A stretch of DNA of 33,363 bases from Paenibacillus eucommiae. GTDB taxonomy: Bacteria > Bacillota > Bacilli > Paenibacillales > NBRC-103111. The position numbers and the translations under genes are program-made. Of this stretch, positions 24,558-32,781 are shown piece after piece. Every line of letters begins with the position of its first letter. Position 1 is the stretch's first letter. A model generated the notes under the pieces. That model saw only the letters and a program-made list of their open reading frames with translations. It was not told the origin of the DNA and did no database searches. Location: positions 1 to 33,363 of the forward strand of contig NZ_JAGGLB010000060.1 in the NCBI RefSeq assembly GCF_017874215.1, read 5' to 3'.

Positions 24558-25526
24558 ATGAAACTCGAACGGCTTATGGCCATCACGATACTTTTATTGA
24601 ACCGCAAACGCGTGCAAGCACAAGAGCTGGCTGACCGGCTGGAGGTATCTTTGCGGACGATTTACCGCGATTTGGAGTCATTAAGTCTCGCTGGAATTCC
24701 TATTGTCTCGTACACGGGTATGGAAGGAGGCTATGAAATTATGGATAGCTTCCGCCTGGATCGGCAGATGCTGTCATTTGATGAACTGGTTACAATGTTT
24801 ACCGCTCTGCGCGGGCTCCAGTCGACACAGGCGCTGAATCATTCCAATATGGATCGTCTGCTCGATAAGGTCGGGGCACTGGTCTCACAAGCGGAAAAGG
24901 GACGTTTGGCCGATAGCGATCATATCCACATTGACTTTACCCCCTGGAAAAATAGTGAAGCAGAGCGAAACAAATATGAAGCGCTGCACAAAGCCATAAA
25001 GGATAAAATGCGGATCCGTTTCTCCTATACAGACGGCCTGGGAGGAGAAACGGAGCGTTGCATAGAGCCGCTAGGTCTTGCGCTTAAAGGGTATGCGTGG
25101 TATTTGCATGGTTATTGCCTGAATCGCGAGGATTACCGGACGTTCAAGCTTTCCCGCATACGGGGGCTGCAGATCCTTACGGAATCCTTCATTCGACGGG
25201 ATGTGGAGCTCTCAAAGCTAAATGAACCATGGAAAAAGCGCAGAACTGAAAAGACAGTTGATGCAGTGCTTCGTTTCTCAGGTGATGCCAAAGTTTCGGC
25301 TGCGGACTATTTTGATGAGCATGAGATGGAAAGAATGCCTGACGGTTCTGTTATTGTACGCACCCAATTACCTGATGGCGGGAAGTGGATAATCGGCTTC
25401 CTGCTCCAATTCAGGAGCGACTTGCTTATTCTAGAACCTGCCCATATAGCCGCGGAGCTAAAGAAAATGGCACTGGAAATATCAGCTTTGTATCTCGATT
25501 CCGGGGAAAGGAGGCAATTAGAATGA
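24558..25526 (+). CDS. WYL-domain transcriptional regulator (HTH_11)
   Basis: A 322-residue regulator. An N-terminal HTH (about 1-60) has RVQAQELADRLEVSLRTIYRDLESLSLAGIP (in two parts, RVQAQELADRLEVSLRT and IYRDLESLSLAGIP), typical of DeoR/YafY-type proteins. The WYL domain (about 140-240) contains the naming tripeptide in YAWYLHGYC, followed by RTFKLSRIRGL. It binds an unknown ligand and probably regulates the adjacent exporter and itself. GGAGGG precedes ATG 24558. Its last codon overlaps the start of the next gene (ATGA). Confidence 0.92.
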   Translation: MKLERLMAITILLLNRKRVQAQELADRLEVSLRTIYRDLESLSLAGIPIVSYTGMEGGYEIMDSFRLDRQMLSFDELVTMFTALRGLQSTQALNHSNMDRLLDKVGALVSQAEKGRLADSDHIHIDFTPWKNSEAERNKYEALHKAIKDKMRIRFSYTDGLGGETERCIEPLGLALKGYAWYLHGYCLNREDYRTFKLSRIRGLQILTESFIRRDVELSKLNEPWKKRRTEKTVDAVLRFSGDAKVSAADYFDEHEMERMPDGSVIVRTQLPDGGKWIIGFLLQFRSDLLILEPAHIAAELKKMALEISALYLDSGERRQLE

Positions 25527-26263
25527 GTGTAAAAGGAAAAGTGGCAATCATTACGGAAGGTTCGGAAGGCATTGGACGAGCAGCTTCCATACTGTTGGCT
25601 CAGCGAGGTGCAAAAGTGGTTGTCCAGTATGTAAAGGATGCCGCGGCTGCTGAAGCGGTCGTGTCTGTTATTCGGGCAAATGGCGGTCAAGCGACTGCGC
25701 TGCAGGCCGATGTTCGTGAGAAGGATCAAGTTCTAAGGCTAGTCGATGCTGTGAATGAATCCTTTGGCCGTATCGATATTTTGGTTTGCAACGGGAATAT
25801 GACGTTCGAGGCAAAACCTTTTGCCGAATTGTCGTGGCAGGAATTCTCGCAAAAGGTAGATGATGAGCTGAAAAGCGCCTTCGTGATGACGAAAGCGGTA
25901 ATCCCAACGATGACCGGGCAGCAGTGTGGGCGAATTATTTATATTTCAAATACCTTCGGCAAAGACCCTTCACCTCTTATGATCGCTCATGGTACGGCTA
26001 AGGGAGGCCTCGATTCGTTCTCATTGTATATTGCACAGGAATTTGGTCCATATGGCATTTCCGCTAATGTTGTTGCCCCTGGCCTGATGCAAATGGATGT
26101 CAGTCCTAGTTGGTCAGAGCAGGAGAAGCGGTTGATTAGTAATTTTACACCGCTTGGTCGCGTAGCAGTGCCTGAAGATGTTGCAGGCGTAATCGCTTTC
26201 CTGGCTAGTGACGATGCTCGTTTTGTGACCGGGACCTATACGCCTGTAACGGGTGGATTATAA
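25523..26263 (+). CDS. Atypical short-chain dehydrogenase/reductase
   Basis: A 246-residue Rossmann-fold protein of the SDR superfamily. The family pattern is evident (VAIITEGSEGIGRA; FGRIDILV; GRIIYIS; GISANVVAPG; GRVAVPEDVAG; FVTGTYTPVTGG) but key residues differ. The cofactor motif TGxxxGIG has Glu12 for the first Gly, NNAG is replaced by CNGN, and the catalytic Tyr of YxxxK is His156 (HGTAK) while Ser142 and Lys160 remain. It may therefore be a poor or altered oxidoreductase. Its ATG overlaps the WYL regulator stop. GGAGG lies before the start. Confidence 0.87.
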   Translation: MSVKGKVAIITEGSEGIGRAASILLAQRGAKVVVQYVKDAAAAEAVVSVIRANGGQATALQADVREKDQVLRLVDAVNESFGRIDILVCNGNMTFEAKPFAELSWQEFSQKVDDELKSAFVMTKAVIPTMTGQQCGRIIYISNTFGKDPSPLMIAHGTAKGGLDSFSLYIAQEFGPYGISANVVAPGLMQMDVSPSWSEQEKRLISNFTPLGRVAVPEDVAGVIAFLASDDARFVTGTYTPVTGGL

Positions 26264-26323
26264 ATGAATAAACTATTACATCAATGTCATAGTTTGAGGT
26301 GAGCACATAGCAATCAGGTACAG

Positions 26324-26599
26324 CTAGATAGCATCAATTTGCTGGGCTAATAAAAAGTCCTTGCCAGTCACTCCACCACTATCGTGGGTTGTTAAAGTAA
26401 CCGTTACCTTGTTGTATTGAATGCGTATATCGGGATGATGATTCGCTTCCTCAGCCAATCCGGCAATGGCGTTAACGAGTACAATCGACGCTTTGAAATC
26501 ATTTTGTTGGAAAGTTTTAGTGAGTGCGTTATTTTCAAATTTCCAGGTAGGCAGCTTGCTTGAAAAAACAATGATTTGTTCGTCCGATAGCTTACACAT
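26324..26599 (-). CDS. 4a-hydroxytetrahydrobiopterin dehydratase (PCD/DCoH)
   Basis: A 91-residue enzyme that dehydrates 4a-hydroxytetrahydrobiopterin to regenerate the pterin cofactor after aromatic amino-acid hydroxylation. The family motif is clear: EANHHPDIRIQYNKVTVTL followed by THDSGGVTGKDF, including the paired active-site histidines. Length is normal for the family. GGAGA lies 9 bases upstream on the minus strand. No phenylalanine hydroxylase gene is nearby, so it may serve another pterin-dependent or moonlighting role. Confidence 0.9.
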   Translation of the reverse strand: MCKLSDEQIIVFSSKLPTWKFENNALTKTFQQNDFKASIVLVNAIAGLAEEANHHPDIRIQYNKVTVTLTTHDSGGVTGKDFLLAQQIDAI

Positions 26600-26640
26600 G
26601 CCGACTCATCTCCCTAATATATCTAATATGACAAATATAG

Positions 26641-26694
26641 CTGATCTAACTGATCTAACTAATCTAACTAATCTAACTAATCTAACTGATCTAA
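26641..26694. repeat. 9-bp tandem repeat CT(A/G)ATCTAA, six units
   Basis: Six contiguous 9-bp units lie 42 bases upstream of the dehydratase start, in its leader/promoter region. The stretch is AT-rich and no convincing gene spans it. Confidence 0.93.
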
Positions 26695-26747
26695 ATATGC
26701 CCAGTGTCAGTGTATTTACCCGCTTTTTTACCCGGTGAATCAATTTA

Positions 26748-26793
26748 AAGAAAAACGACAAGGCCCCTTGGACATAAAGTCCCCGGGGCCTTG
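26748..26793 (-). terminator. Rho-independent terminator, minus strand
   Basis: CAAGGCCCC (26759-26767) pairs with GGGGCCTTG (26785-26793); read on the minus strand it is followed by CGTTTTTCTTT. It ends the YjcZ-like gene. Confidence 0.8.
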
Positions 26794-26810
26794 AAATTTA
26801 TAAGGTTATA

Positions 26811-26936
26811 TTACCATGCGAATGCGGATGTGATAATAACCAAAAGTATAAAAAGAACTAGAATGGCGCCAGTGCTAACACCAAATCCACCACCGCAACC
26901 GCAACCTGCTCCTACTCCTGCAACCGGGTATGACAT
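26811..26936 (-). CDS. YjcZ family small sporulation-type protein
   Basis: A 41-residue peptide: a Gly/Cys-rich start (VGAGCGCGGGFG) followed by one membrane helix, AILVLFILLVIITSAFAW. This is the layout of the YjcZ/TIGR01732 family of small proteins in spore-forming Firmicutes. ATG 26936 is chosen because AAAGGAG lies 10 bases upstream; a longer frame to 27020 adds an unrelated extension. Function unknown; expression during sporulation is inferred from the family. Confidence 0.85.
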   Translation of the reverse strand: MSYPVAGVGAGCGCGGGFGVSTGAILVLFILLVIITSAFAW

Positions 26937-27027
26937 ATTCCATGCACTCCTTTCATACATGAGGTTTGCTTGACTCGTTATTGTATGTCTCCTAGTCAAG
27001 TGTTGATTGGACATGAGCACAGAAATT

Positions 27028-27083
27028 GGAAAAAAAGAAGGCTGACATCATTAGGTCCATTCGGATTCTAATGATGTCAGCCT
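27028..27083 (-). terminator. Rho-independent terminator of the metal-uptake operon, minus strand
   Basis: A perfect 16-bp stem, AGGCTGACATCATTAG (27039-27054) with CTAATGATGTCAGCCT (27068-27083); read on the minus strand it is followed by TTCTTTTTTTCC. Confidence 0.9.
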
Positions 27084-27105
27084 GCAGCTGGCACTCATCT
27101 GGCAT

Positions 27106-27993
27106 TTATCTGGCTGTGTCCTCTTGCAGCATTTTCTTTTGTAAAAATTTGCGAAAGATGACACCGTGTGTGGGTGAGAAGAGCAAGGCGATAACAAACA
27201 TTGCACCAGCTACGCTTATCATGCTTCCAGCAATCGAAGCGTCTAATAAATGAGCGATATAATAGCCGACAACAGAGCTCAGGCTGCCGATCAGGACGCT
27301 GTACAGGATCATGCGGCTCAGCTTTTCCGTAAGCAGATAAGCCGTAGCAGGAGGTACAACGAGCATGCCGACCACGAGGATTGCTCCTACACTTTCGAAA
27401 GAGGCAACCGTGCTGACGGACACAAGCCCCATAAGCAAATAATGGAACAGGATGACAGGAATGCCTGCCGCGGCAGCCATCGCCGGGTCAAAGGAGCAAA
27501 TTTTAAACTGCTTATAAAATACGGATATAATAATGACGCTTAGCAATAGCGCAAGACCTACTGCCCAGACTGCTTTGGGTCCGATGTCCATGCCGGCAAA
27601 TTGCAGCGTATTCCATGGGACGTAAGCAATTTCTCCATAAAGCACGCAATCGAGATCGAGATCGATGTTTCGGGTATACATGCTGATAAGGATAACCCCA
27701 ATGGCGAAAAGGGCGGTAAATACAACCCCGATCGACGCATCCGACTGCACACCGCTCTGGTGAAACAGTTGAATGAGAAATACGGTAACAAGGCCCAGCA
27801 CGGCAGCTCCCAAAAGCATAAACAAAGAATCTCTGGAGCCGCTGATCAGAAAAGCGATAACGATGCCGGGAAGCACGGCGTGGCTGATCGCATCTCCGAT
27901 CATAGCCATCTTCCTCAGCACAAGAAAGCATCCAACGATACTACAAGTACTTGCCACAAGGGCGCCTGTTAAAATAATCCAAAATGTACTCAT
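27106..27993 (-). CDS. mntD: Metal ABC transporter permease (second permease)
   Basis: A 295-residue permease of the ABC-3 (ZnuB/TroCD/MntCD) family with about eight membrane helices. Family segments include STCSIVGCFLVLRKMAMIGDAISHAVLPG (read as GCFLVLRKMAMIGDAISHAV) and GMLVVPPATAYLLTEKLSRM. Its ATG overlaps the stop of the preceding permease gene (ATGA), implying translational coupling. Two permeases plus one ATPase match the MntABCD/TroABCD layout rather than ZnuABC. Metal identity is inferred from operon context. Confidence 0.88.
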   Translation of the reverse strand: MSTFWIILTGALVASTCSIVGCFLVLRKMAMIGDAISHAVLPGIVIAFLISGSRDSLFMLLGAAVLGLVTVFLIQLFHQSGVQSDASIGVVFTALFAIGVILISMYTRNIDLDLDCVLYGEIAYVPWNTLQFAGMDIGPKAVWAVGLALLLSVIIISVFYKQFKICSFDPAMAAAAGIPVILFHYLLMGLVSVSTVASFESVGAILVVGMLVVPPATAYLLTEKLSRMILYSVLIGSLSSVVGYYIAHLLDASIAGSMISVAGAMFVIALLFSPTHGVIFRKFLQKKMLQEDTAR

Positions 27994-28925
27994 AGGTTAC
28001 TCCCTTCCTGCAGCGACGGAAACGCGGTATCTTCCCGTCTCACATTGTTGCGGACCGAGATGCGCAGAAATACCTTGGACAAAATCCCGCGGCGGGGAGC
28101 GCATAAGAGAGAAATGGCAAAGATAGCTGTTGCCGATAAAACAATAAAAGGACCGGTAGGTAAATTACTGCCGCTAGCGCTGATCAACGTTCCAATCAAA
28201 CCGCTTAGCGCTCCAAATATTCCTGACAACACAACCATGACATTCAGCTTCTCTGTCCAGTAACGGGCTGAAACTGCTGGTGTAATTAGCAAAGCGGCCA
28301 TTAATACCACGCCGACAGCTTGAAGGCCGACTACCACAGCAACCACAATCAGGAACATGATAAACTGCTCCAGCACGGTAACAGGAAAGCCAAGTCCGCG
28401 GGCAAAGCCAGGATCGAAGCTAATCAGCTTGAATTCCTTGAAGAGCAGCGTACAAGCCCCGATCAGCAGGATGGAAATTATGGCCATAGTAATTACATCA
28501 GAGTGAATCATCGAGGCGGCCTGCCCAAATAGAAATTTGTCGAGACCGCTTTGATTGCCGCTGCCGCTATGTTGAATTTGAGTTAGCAATACGATGCCAA
28601 CCCCAAAAAATACGGTAAGGATAATCGCCAGTGCCGAATCCTGTTTAATTCTGGACTGACGTGTTATAAATCCAATAGCGAAGGTAGCCAATAAACCTGC
28701 CGCTGCTGCACCGACCAGAAATAACAGGACGGATTTTGAGCCGGTTAGCATGAAGACAATACATACACCCGGCAAAGCGGCATGCGACAAAGCGTCTCCC
28801 ATTAAGGATTGCTTGCGCAAGTAGGCAAAGCTGCCGATAACTCCGCTGCTTAAGCCGAGGAGCATGCAGCCCATTAAGATCCATTGTGTATTCGGATCCT
28901 GAAAAATTTTCCAAAAGTCCAACAT
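27990..28925 (-). CDS. mntC: Metal ABC transporter permease (first permease)
   Basis: A 311-residue ABC-3 family permease, about eight helices. LGLSSGVIGSFAYLRKQSLM and GDALSHAALPGVCIVFML are the family's N-terminal segments; LLITPAVSARYWTEKLNVM is the conserved later one. ATG 28925 is preferred because GAGGTG lies 6 bases before it; GTG 28934 and ATG 28931, overlapping the stop of the ATPase gene, are in-frame alternatives. It forms the channel with the other permease. Confidence 0.87.
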   Translation of the reverse strand: MLDFWKIFQDPNTQWILMGCMLLGLSSGVIGSFAYLRKQSLMGDALSHAALPGVCIVFMLTGSKSVLLFLVGAAAAGLLATFAIGFITRQSRIKQDSALAIILTVFFGVGIVLLTQIQHSGSGNQSGLDKFLFGQAASMIHSDVITMAIISILLIGACTLLFKEFKLISFDPGFARGLGFPVTVLEQFIMFLIVVAVVVGLQAVGVVLMAALLITPAVSARYWTEKLNVMVVLSGIFGALSGLIGTLISASGSNLPTGPFIVLSATAIFAISLLCAPRRGILSKVFLRISVRNNVRREDTAFPSLQEGSNL

Positions 28926-28930
28926 GCTCA

Positions 28931-29695
28931 TCACCTCGTGCTTGTAATCAATGTGGAGGCATTGTTATGCTCCAGCATCGTTAATCTGCCACCGTACGTT
29001 TCCTGCAGCTTTTCGGTAGTGAACACTTCCTCAGTCGGGCCAAAAGCGACAATTTGCACATTCAGCAGCAGCACCCAGTCGAAATATTCCTTCACAGTAG
29101 CAAGGTCGTGATGAACGACCAGAACGGTTTTTCCCTGTTTTTTCAATTCATTGAGCAATGTAATAATTGCTTTCTCAGTAGCGGCATCGACGCCGGCAAA
29201 GGGTTCATCCATAACATACAGGCTGGCGTCCTGAGCCAAGGCTCTTGCCAGGAAAATTCGCTGCTGCTGGCCGCCGGAGAGCTGACTGATCTGTCTGGTG
29301 GCGAAATCGGCCATGCCGACCTTGGCCAGACATTCCATCGCAATTTTTTTCTCTTTGGCTCCAGGGCGCTTGAACCAGCCAAGATGGCCATAGCGGCCCA
29401 TCATCACCACATCGAGTGCATTCGTGGGGAAATCCCAGTCCACGGATTCACGCTGTGGTACATAACCAACCAGCTTCCGCTGCTCCTTGTAAGGGCGGCC
29501 ATAGATGGCAACATCACCAGAAATACGTGGAATTAAGCCAAGCGCAGCTTTTATTAATGTCGATTTACCCGCACCGTTCGGACCGATAATACCGATTAGC
29601 TTTCCTTCCGGCACTTCGAAAGAAACTTGACGAAGCACCGGTTTTTTCTGATAGGCAACGGACATATTATGAATCTGTAAAGGTATACTGCTCAT
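28931..29695 (-). CDS. mntB: Metal ABC transporter ATP-binding protein
   Basis: A 254-residue ATPase energising manganese or zinc uptake. Walker A is GPNGAGKST, the signature is LSGGQQQR, and Walker B is LYVMDEPFAGVD; YGRPYKEQRKLVGYVPQRE and VDWDFPTNALDVVMMGRYG are typical of the MntB/ZnuC group. GAGGAG lies about 8 bases before ATG on the minus strand. It lies between the binding-protein gene (20-base gap) and the permeases. Confidence 0.92.
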   Translation of the reverse strand: MSSIPLQIHNMSVAYQKKPVLRQVSFEVPEGKLIGIIGPNGAGKSTLIKAALGLIPRISGDVAIYGRPYKEQRKLVGYVPQRESVDWDFPTNALDVVMMGRYGHLGWFKRPGAKEKKIAMECLAKVGMADFATRQISQLSGGQQQRIFLARALAQDASLYVMDEPFAGVDAATEKAIITLLNELKKQGKTVLVVHHDLATVKEYFDWVLLLNVQIVAFGPTEEVFTTEKLQETYGGRLTMLEHNNASTLITSTR

Positions 29696-29715
29696 ATGGA
29701 TTCTCTCCTCAAATG

Positions 29716-30687
29716 TTATTTAAGAGCATGGACGATCGTGTCGACGTTATGCCGCACCATGCCGATGTATGTGCCTTCTGTTGTACCGTCTTCACCCATG
29801 GCGTCGGAGAAAAGCTCTCCGCCAATTTTCAGCTCATGTCCTTTTTCCTTGGCGCCCTGAATGACGGCATCGATTGCTTTACGGGGTACGCTGGATTCGA
29901 TAAATACGGCCTTGACCTTACTTTCGACCAGGAAGTCCCGCAAGCTTGTTACATCCTTGGTGCCAGCTTCAGAAGCTGTGCTGATCCCCTGCAAACCCAT
30001 TACTTTAATTCCATAAGCATCTCCGAAATAACCAAATGCATCATGGGCGGTTACAAGTACTCTGCTGCTTTCCGGAATTGAAGCGATTTTCTCGGTAATC
30101 TCTTGATGAAGCTGTTCCAGCTGTTTCAGGTAGGCTTCTGCATTATTTTTATAGTCTTCCGCATGGTCTGGATCGTGTTCAATCAGTACGTCCCGAATCG
30201 CTTCGGTAGCTTTCATCCAGTTCCTTACATCAAACCAAATGTGCGGATCATATTCGGTCCCCATCTTCTCATCGCCTGCTCTGAGCAAGGAGTGATCAAT
30301 GTTTGCTGATACAGCTGCCACCGGCTTTTTCTTTGCCATTTGCTCAAGAATCTCAACCATTTTACCTTCCAGATGCAGACCGTTGTAGAAAATGATATCT
30401 GCATGGTCAAGCTTCGAAATATCTCCCTGTGAAGCTTTATATAAGTGTGGATCTACGCCAGCCTTCATCAACCCTACGACGGATACGTGATCTCCACCTA
30501 CCTGTTTTACGACATCGGTGATCATCCCAATGGTCGCTGTAATTTTAATTTTTCCCTCACTATCGGGGAAGGCACTTTTGGTATTTGCGCATGCTGTCAT
30601 AATAACTGTGAATGTTAATAAGGATAAGGCAATTAGCAGCAGCTTGGGCAAGCCTGTATGAATTCCCGTTTGTTTTTTCGTGTTCAT
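29716..30687 (-). CDS. mntA: Metal-binding lipoprotein (TroA/MntA-type)
   Basis: A 323-residue cluster A-I solute-binding lipoprotein. The signal peptide ends at lipobox Cys33 (MTAC). Metal-ligand positions by family comparison are His81 (VDPHLY), His149 (DPHIWFD), His215 (VTAHDAFGYF) and Asp295 (LFSDAMG), the HHHD set of TroA, which can hold Zn or Mn; PsaA-type proteins have Glu at the third place. No His-rich loop of ZnuA type is present, so manganese is plausible but not certain. ATG 30687 is 11 bases after AAGGAG; the open frame continues to 30780 without a ribosome site. First gene of the four-gene operon. Confidence 0.88.
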   Translation of the reverse strand: MNTKKQTGIHTGLPKLLLIALSLLTFTVIMTACANTKSAFPDSEGKIKITATIGMITDVVKQVGGDHVSVVGLMKAGVDPHLYKASQGDISKLDHADIIFYNGLHLEGKMVEILEQMAKKKPVAAVSANIDHSLLRAGDEKMGTEYDPHIWFDVRNWMKATEAIRDVLIEHDPDHAEDYKNNAEAYLKQLEQLHQEITEKIASIPESSRVLVTAHDAFGYFGDAYGIKVMGLQGISTASEAGTKDVTSLRDFLVESKVKAVFIESSVPRKAIDAVIQGAKEKGHELKIGGELFSDAMGEDGTTEGTYIGMVRHNVDTIVHALK

Positions 30688-30734
30688 TTGTTCAAGTTCT
30701 CCTTTTTCTCTTGTATTTCCCTCACACAACAATG

Positions 30735-30748
30735 TTTCCCTAGGAAAA
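30735..30748 (-). promoter_or_regulatory. Possible second MntR-like box in the operon leader
   Basis: TTTCCCTAGGAAAA is a near-palindrome with TTTCC/GGAAA halves, similar to the right half of MntR/DtxR-type sites. It lies about 60 bases downstream of the promoter -10 and 48 bases before the lipoprotein start. Weak evidence alone. Confidence 0.3.
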
Positions 30749-30806
30749 GAAATAGTGTAAAAAAAACCGCCGTTATTCATTTAATTTGTATACTACCTAC
30801 TTTATT

Positions 30807-30859
30807 ATCCTACACCAAAATTATTGCCTGTACAACAAAAACTTTCTCTAGGGCAAAAC
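30807..30859 (-). promoter_or_regulatory. Promoter and MntR-like operator of the metal operon
   Basis: Read on the minus strand, TTGTAC (30835-30830) and TAGGAT (30812-30807) are separated by 17 bases, a fair sigma-A promoter. Just upstream, GTTTTGCCCTAGAGAAAGT (30859-30841) resembles the MntR-box pattern TTTGC-N5-GGAAA-like with one mismatch. A box here could repress or activate with Mn. The 364-base stretch 30688-31051 holds only this, the divergent ABC-ATPase promoter and the leader. Confidence 0.45.
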
Positions 30860-30981
30860 TTATTGAGGAAAACCTAAAATAAAAGAGCCGCGATAGGTAT
30901 TAGTCCTTACCTGGGCTTATCAGGCTTGGAAAGCGGTAAATTTGATGAGTTTATCAGCAGTTTGGAATGCTTGCTCCCAGC

Positions 30982-31010
30982 TTGAAAGAAGCTAATACGA
31001 GTGCTATGGT
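30982..31010 (+). promoter_or_regulatory. Sigma-A-type promoter for the YlmA-like gene
   Basis: TTGAAA (30982-30987) and TATGGT (31005-31010) are 17 bases apart and about 40 bases before the start codon at 31052. Confidence 0.5.
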
Positions 31011-31051
31011 ATTTATTGAGAGATATTTTTACGGGGAAGAAGAGAGGGCTT

Positions 31052-31831
31052 ATGGCAAATATTATTGAAATGACAGATGTTACATGGAAGAGAGAAGATA
31101 AAACCCTGCTTCATCAGGTGAACTGGCAGGTAGCTAAGGGAGAACATTGGGCTATTCTCGGTTTGAATGGATCGGGAAAGACAACGCTGTTGAATATGCT
31201 GAACGGTTATATCTGGCCAACCAGCGGGAAAATCAGCGTGCTTGGAGAGGTTTACGGCAGTGTAGATCTCCGGGAACAGCGTAAATCCATCGGTTGGGTC
31301 AGCTCTTCTCTGCAGGAGAAGCTGTATGGTCAGGATAAAACACAATTTGTTGTCATAAGTGGCAAATATGCCTCCATCGGGATGTATGAAATTCCTACCG
31401 AGGGCGATCTTGAGAAAGCTTTTGTGCTTATGAACCAATTGGGCTGCAGCCATTTGATCGACCGGACTTATCAAAGCTGCTCCCAGGGAGAGAAGCAGAA
31501 GCTGCTCATAGCAAGGGCGCTGATGGCATCGCCGCAGCTGCTTATTTTGGATGAGGCCTGCAACGGGCTTGATTTTCTTTCCAAGGAATCGCTGCTTCGC
31601 AGTATTGAACAGCTCGCCGCGGAGCCGAATGCGCCTAATATGCTGTATGTGACTCATCATACGGAAGAAATATTACCGATGTTCACACATACGCTGCTAA
31701 TTCGCCGCGGAGAAATTTATATGCAGGGAAAGACACCTGATGTGCTAAATACGTCCTGCTTGTCAGCTTTTTTTGAAACTCCCGTACATGTCGATTGGCA
31801 TCATGAGCGTGCCTGGCTCTCCACGATTTAG
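31052..31831 (+). CDS. ABC transporter ATP-binding protein, YlmA/ModF-like
   Basis: A 259-residue ATPase of the COG1119 (YlmA) group. Walker A is GLNGSGKTT, the signature is CSQGEKQKL, and Walker B is LLILDEACNGLD with VTHHTEEIL as switch. The start ATG 31052 has AGAGAGG upstream and an in-frame upstream ATG at 31001 lies before the ribosome site. No permease gene is nearby and no membrane segment is encoded, so its partner or soluble role is unknown. Confidence 0.9.
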   Translation: MANIIEMTDVTWKREDKTLLHQVNWQVAKGEHWAILGLNGSGKTTLLNMLNGYIWPTSGKISVLGEVYGSVDLREQRKSIGWVSSSLQEKLYGQDKTQFVVISGKYASIGMYEIPTEGDLEKAFVLMNQLGCSHLIDRTYQSCSQGEKQKLLIARALMASPQLLILDEACNGLDFLSKESLLRSIEQLAAEPNAPNMLYVTHHTEEILPMFTHTLLIRRGEIYMQGKTPDVLNTSCLSAFFETPVHVDWHHERAWLSTI

Positions 31832-31974
31832 CTCATACAGGTCGATATAGGATGTCATCTTATTCAAGCGATATAGGCAGGTGCATATTTTGTTCAAAAA
31901 GCCTAAGAATCCAAGCCAACAGCGGAGTTTTCCCATACCGTAATTAGGAAGCTGAAGTTACGGGAAGGGAGGAA

Positions 31975-32718
31975 ATGTTGTTGAAGTATCTGGATATGCT
32001 TACTAAGCTTGGTGTGGGTAACGCTCACCCGGGAGGCTACGAGAAAACCTTGCTGCAGCTTGAGAAATATCCGCTGCAAGCCGGCAGCAAAGTGCTTGAA
32101 GTCGGCTGCGGCACTGGCCGCACCGCTTGCCTTCTCGCTGAGCAGGGCTGTGAGGTTACTGCTCTTGATATAAGGCCGGAAATGCTGGATAAGGCCAGGA
32201 TTCGCGCGCAAACTTTGGAGCTGACGGTACGCTTTGTCGAGGGCGATGCCTGCTCACTGCCTTTTGAGGAGGGTGAGTTCGATATTGTTCTGGTAGAGTC
32301 TGTCACGAATTTCACGGATACGAGCAAGGCTGTCTCTGAATATAACCGGGTTCTCAGACCCGGAGGGAAGCTCTTTGACAGGGAGGTCATCCGGTGGAAA
32401 AAGATGCCGGCGAAGGCAGAGCGGGCGCTATGTGATTTCTATGGGGTGAAGGGGCTGCTCAGCATGGAGGAGTGGCAGCACACGCTCGAATCTCAAGGCT
32501 TTACAGCTGTAAGCTCGGACGATGTCGTTCCGTTCCCTCCTTATATGTGGGAGGATGCAATTCGGCACCCCGATCCCGTCAAGCTGGCCGATCATGCGAT
32601 ACTCATGGATCCGCAAGTTTGGCGCCTATCCTCGGAATATGATCAGCTTATGGAGAAGTACTACGAATATTTAGGATATGCCGTATTTATGGGGACAAAA
32701 GCATCTGGTGTGAATTAG
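31975..32718 (+). CDS. Class I SAM-dependent methyltransferase
   Basis: A 247-residue methyltransferase. Motif I is VLEVGCGTGRTACLLA with the acidic residue of motif II in VTALDIRPEMLDKA; EGDACSLPFEEGEFDIVLVES and VLRPGGKLF complete the Methyltransf_11-type core (about residues 35-130). The C-terminal half, with DDVVPFPPYMWEDAI, is not assigned. The substrate is unknown. GGGAGG ends two bases before ATG 31975; the TTG codons at 31978 and 31981 give better spacing and could be the real start. Terminator at 32849. Confidence 0.88.
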   Translation: MLLKYLDMLTKLGVGNAHPGGYEKTLLQLEKYPLQAGSKVLEVGCGTGRTACLLAEQGCEVTALDIRPEMLDKARIRAQTLELTVRFVEGDACSLPFEEGEFDIVLVESVTNFTDTSKAVSEYNRVLRPGGKLFDREVIRWKKMPAKAERALCDFYGVKGLLSMEEWQHTLESQGFTAVSSDDVVPFPPYMWEDAIRHPDPVKLADHAILMDPQVWRLSSEYDQLMEKYYEYLGYAVFMGTKASGVN

Positions 32719-32781
32719 CTGGAGTGCTGGAGGATGGAAAACTGGGAAGGCTGGAAGGCTGGAAGAGCCGGAAAGCTAGAA

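Noticed and set aside
26466..26738. 90-residue plus-strand frame with TNLTNL repeats
   Set aside because: It is antisense to the pterin dehydratase and is extended only by the 9-bp tandem repeat.
29716..30687. ZnuA-type zinc-specific binding protein
   Set aside because: There is no His-rich loop, the operon has two permeases, and the regulatory boxes look MntR-like; the HHHD ligands still leave zinc possible.
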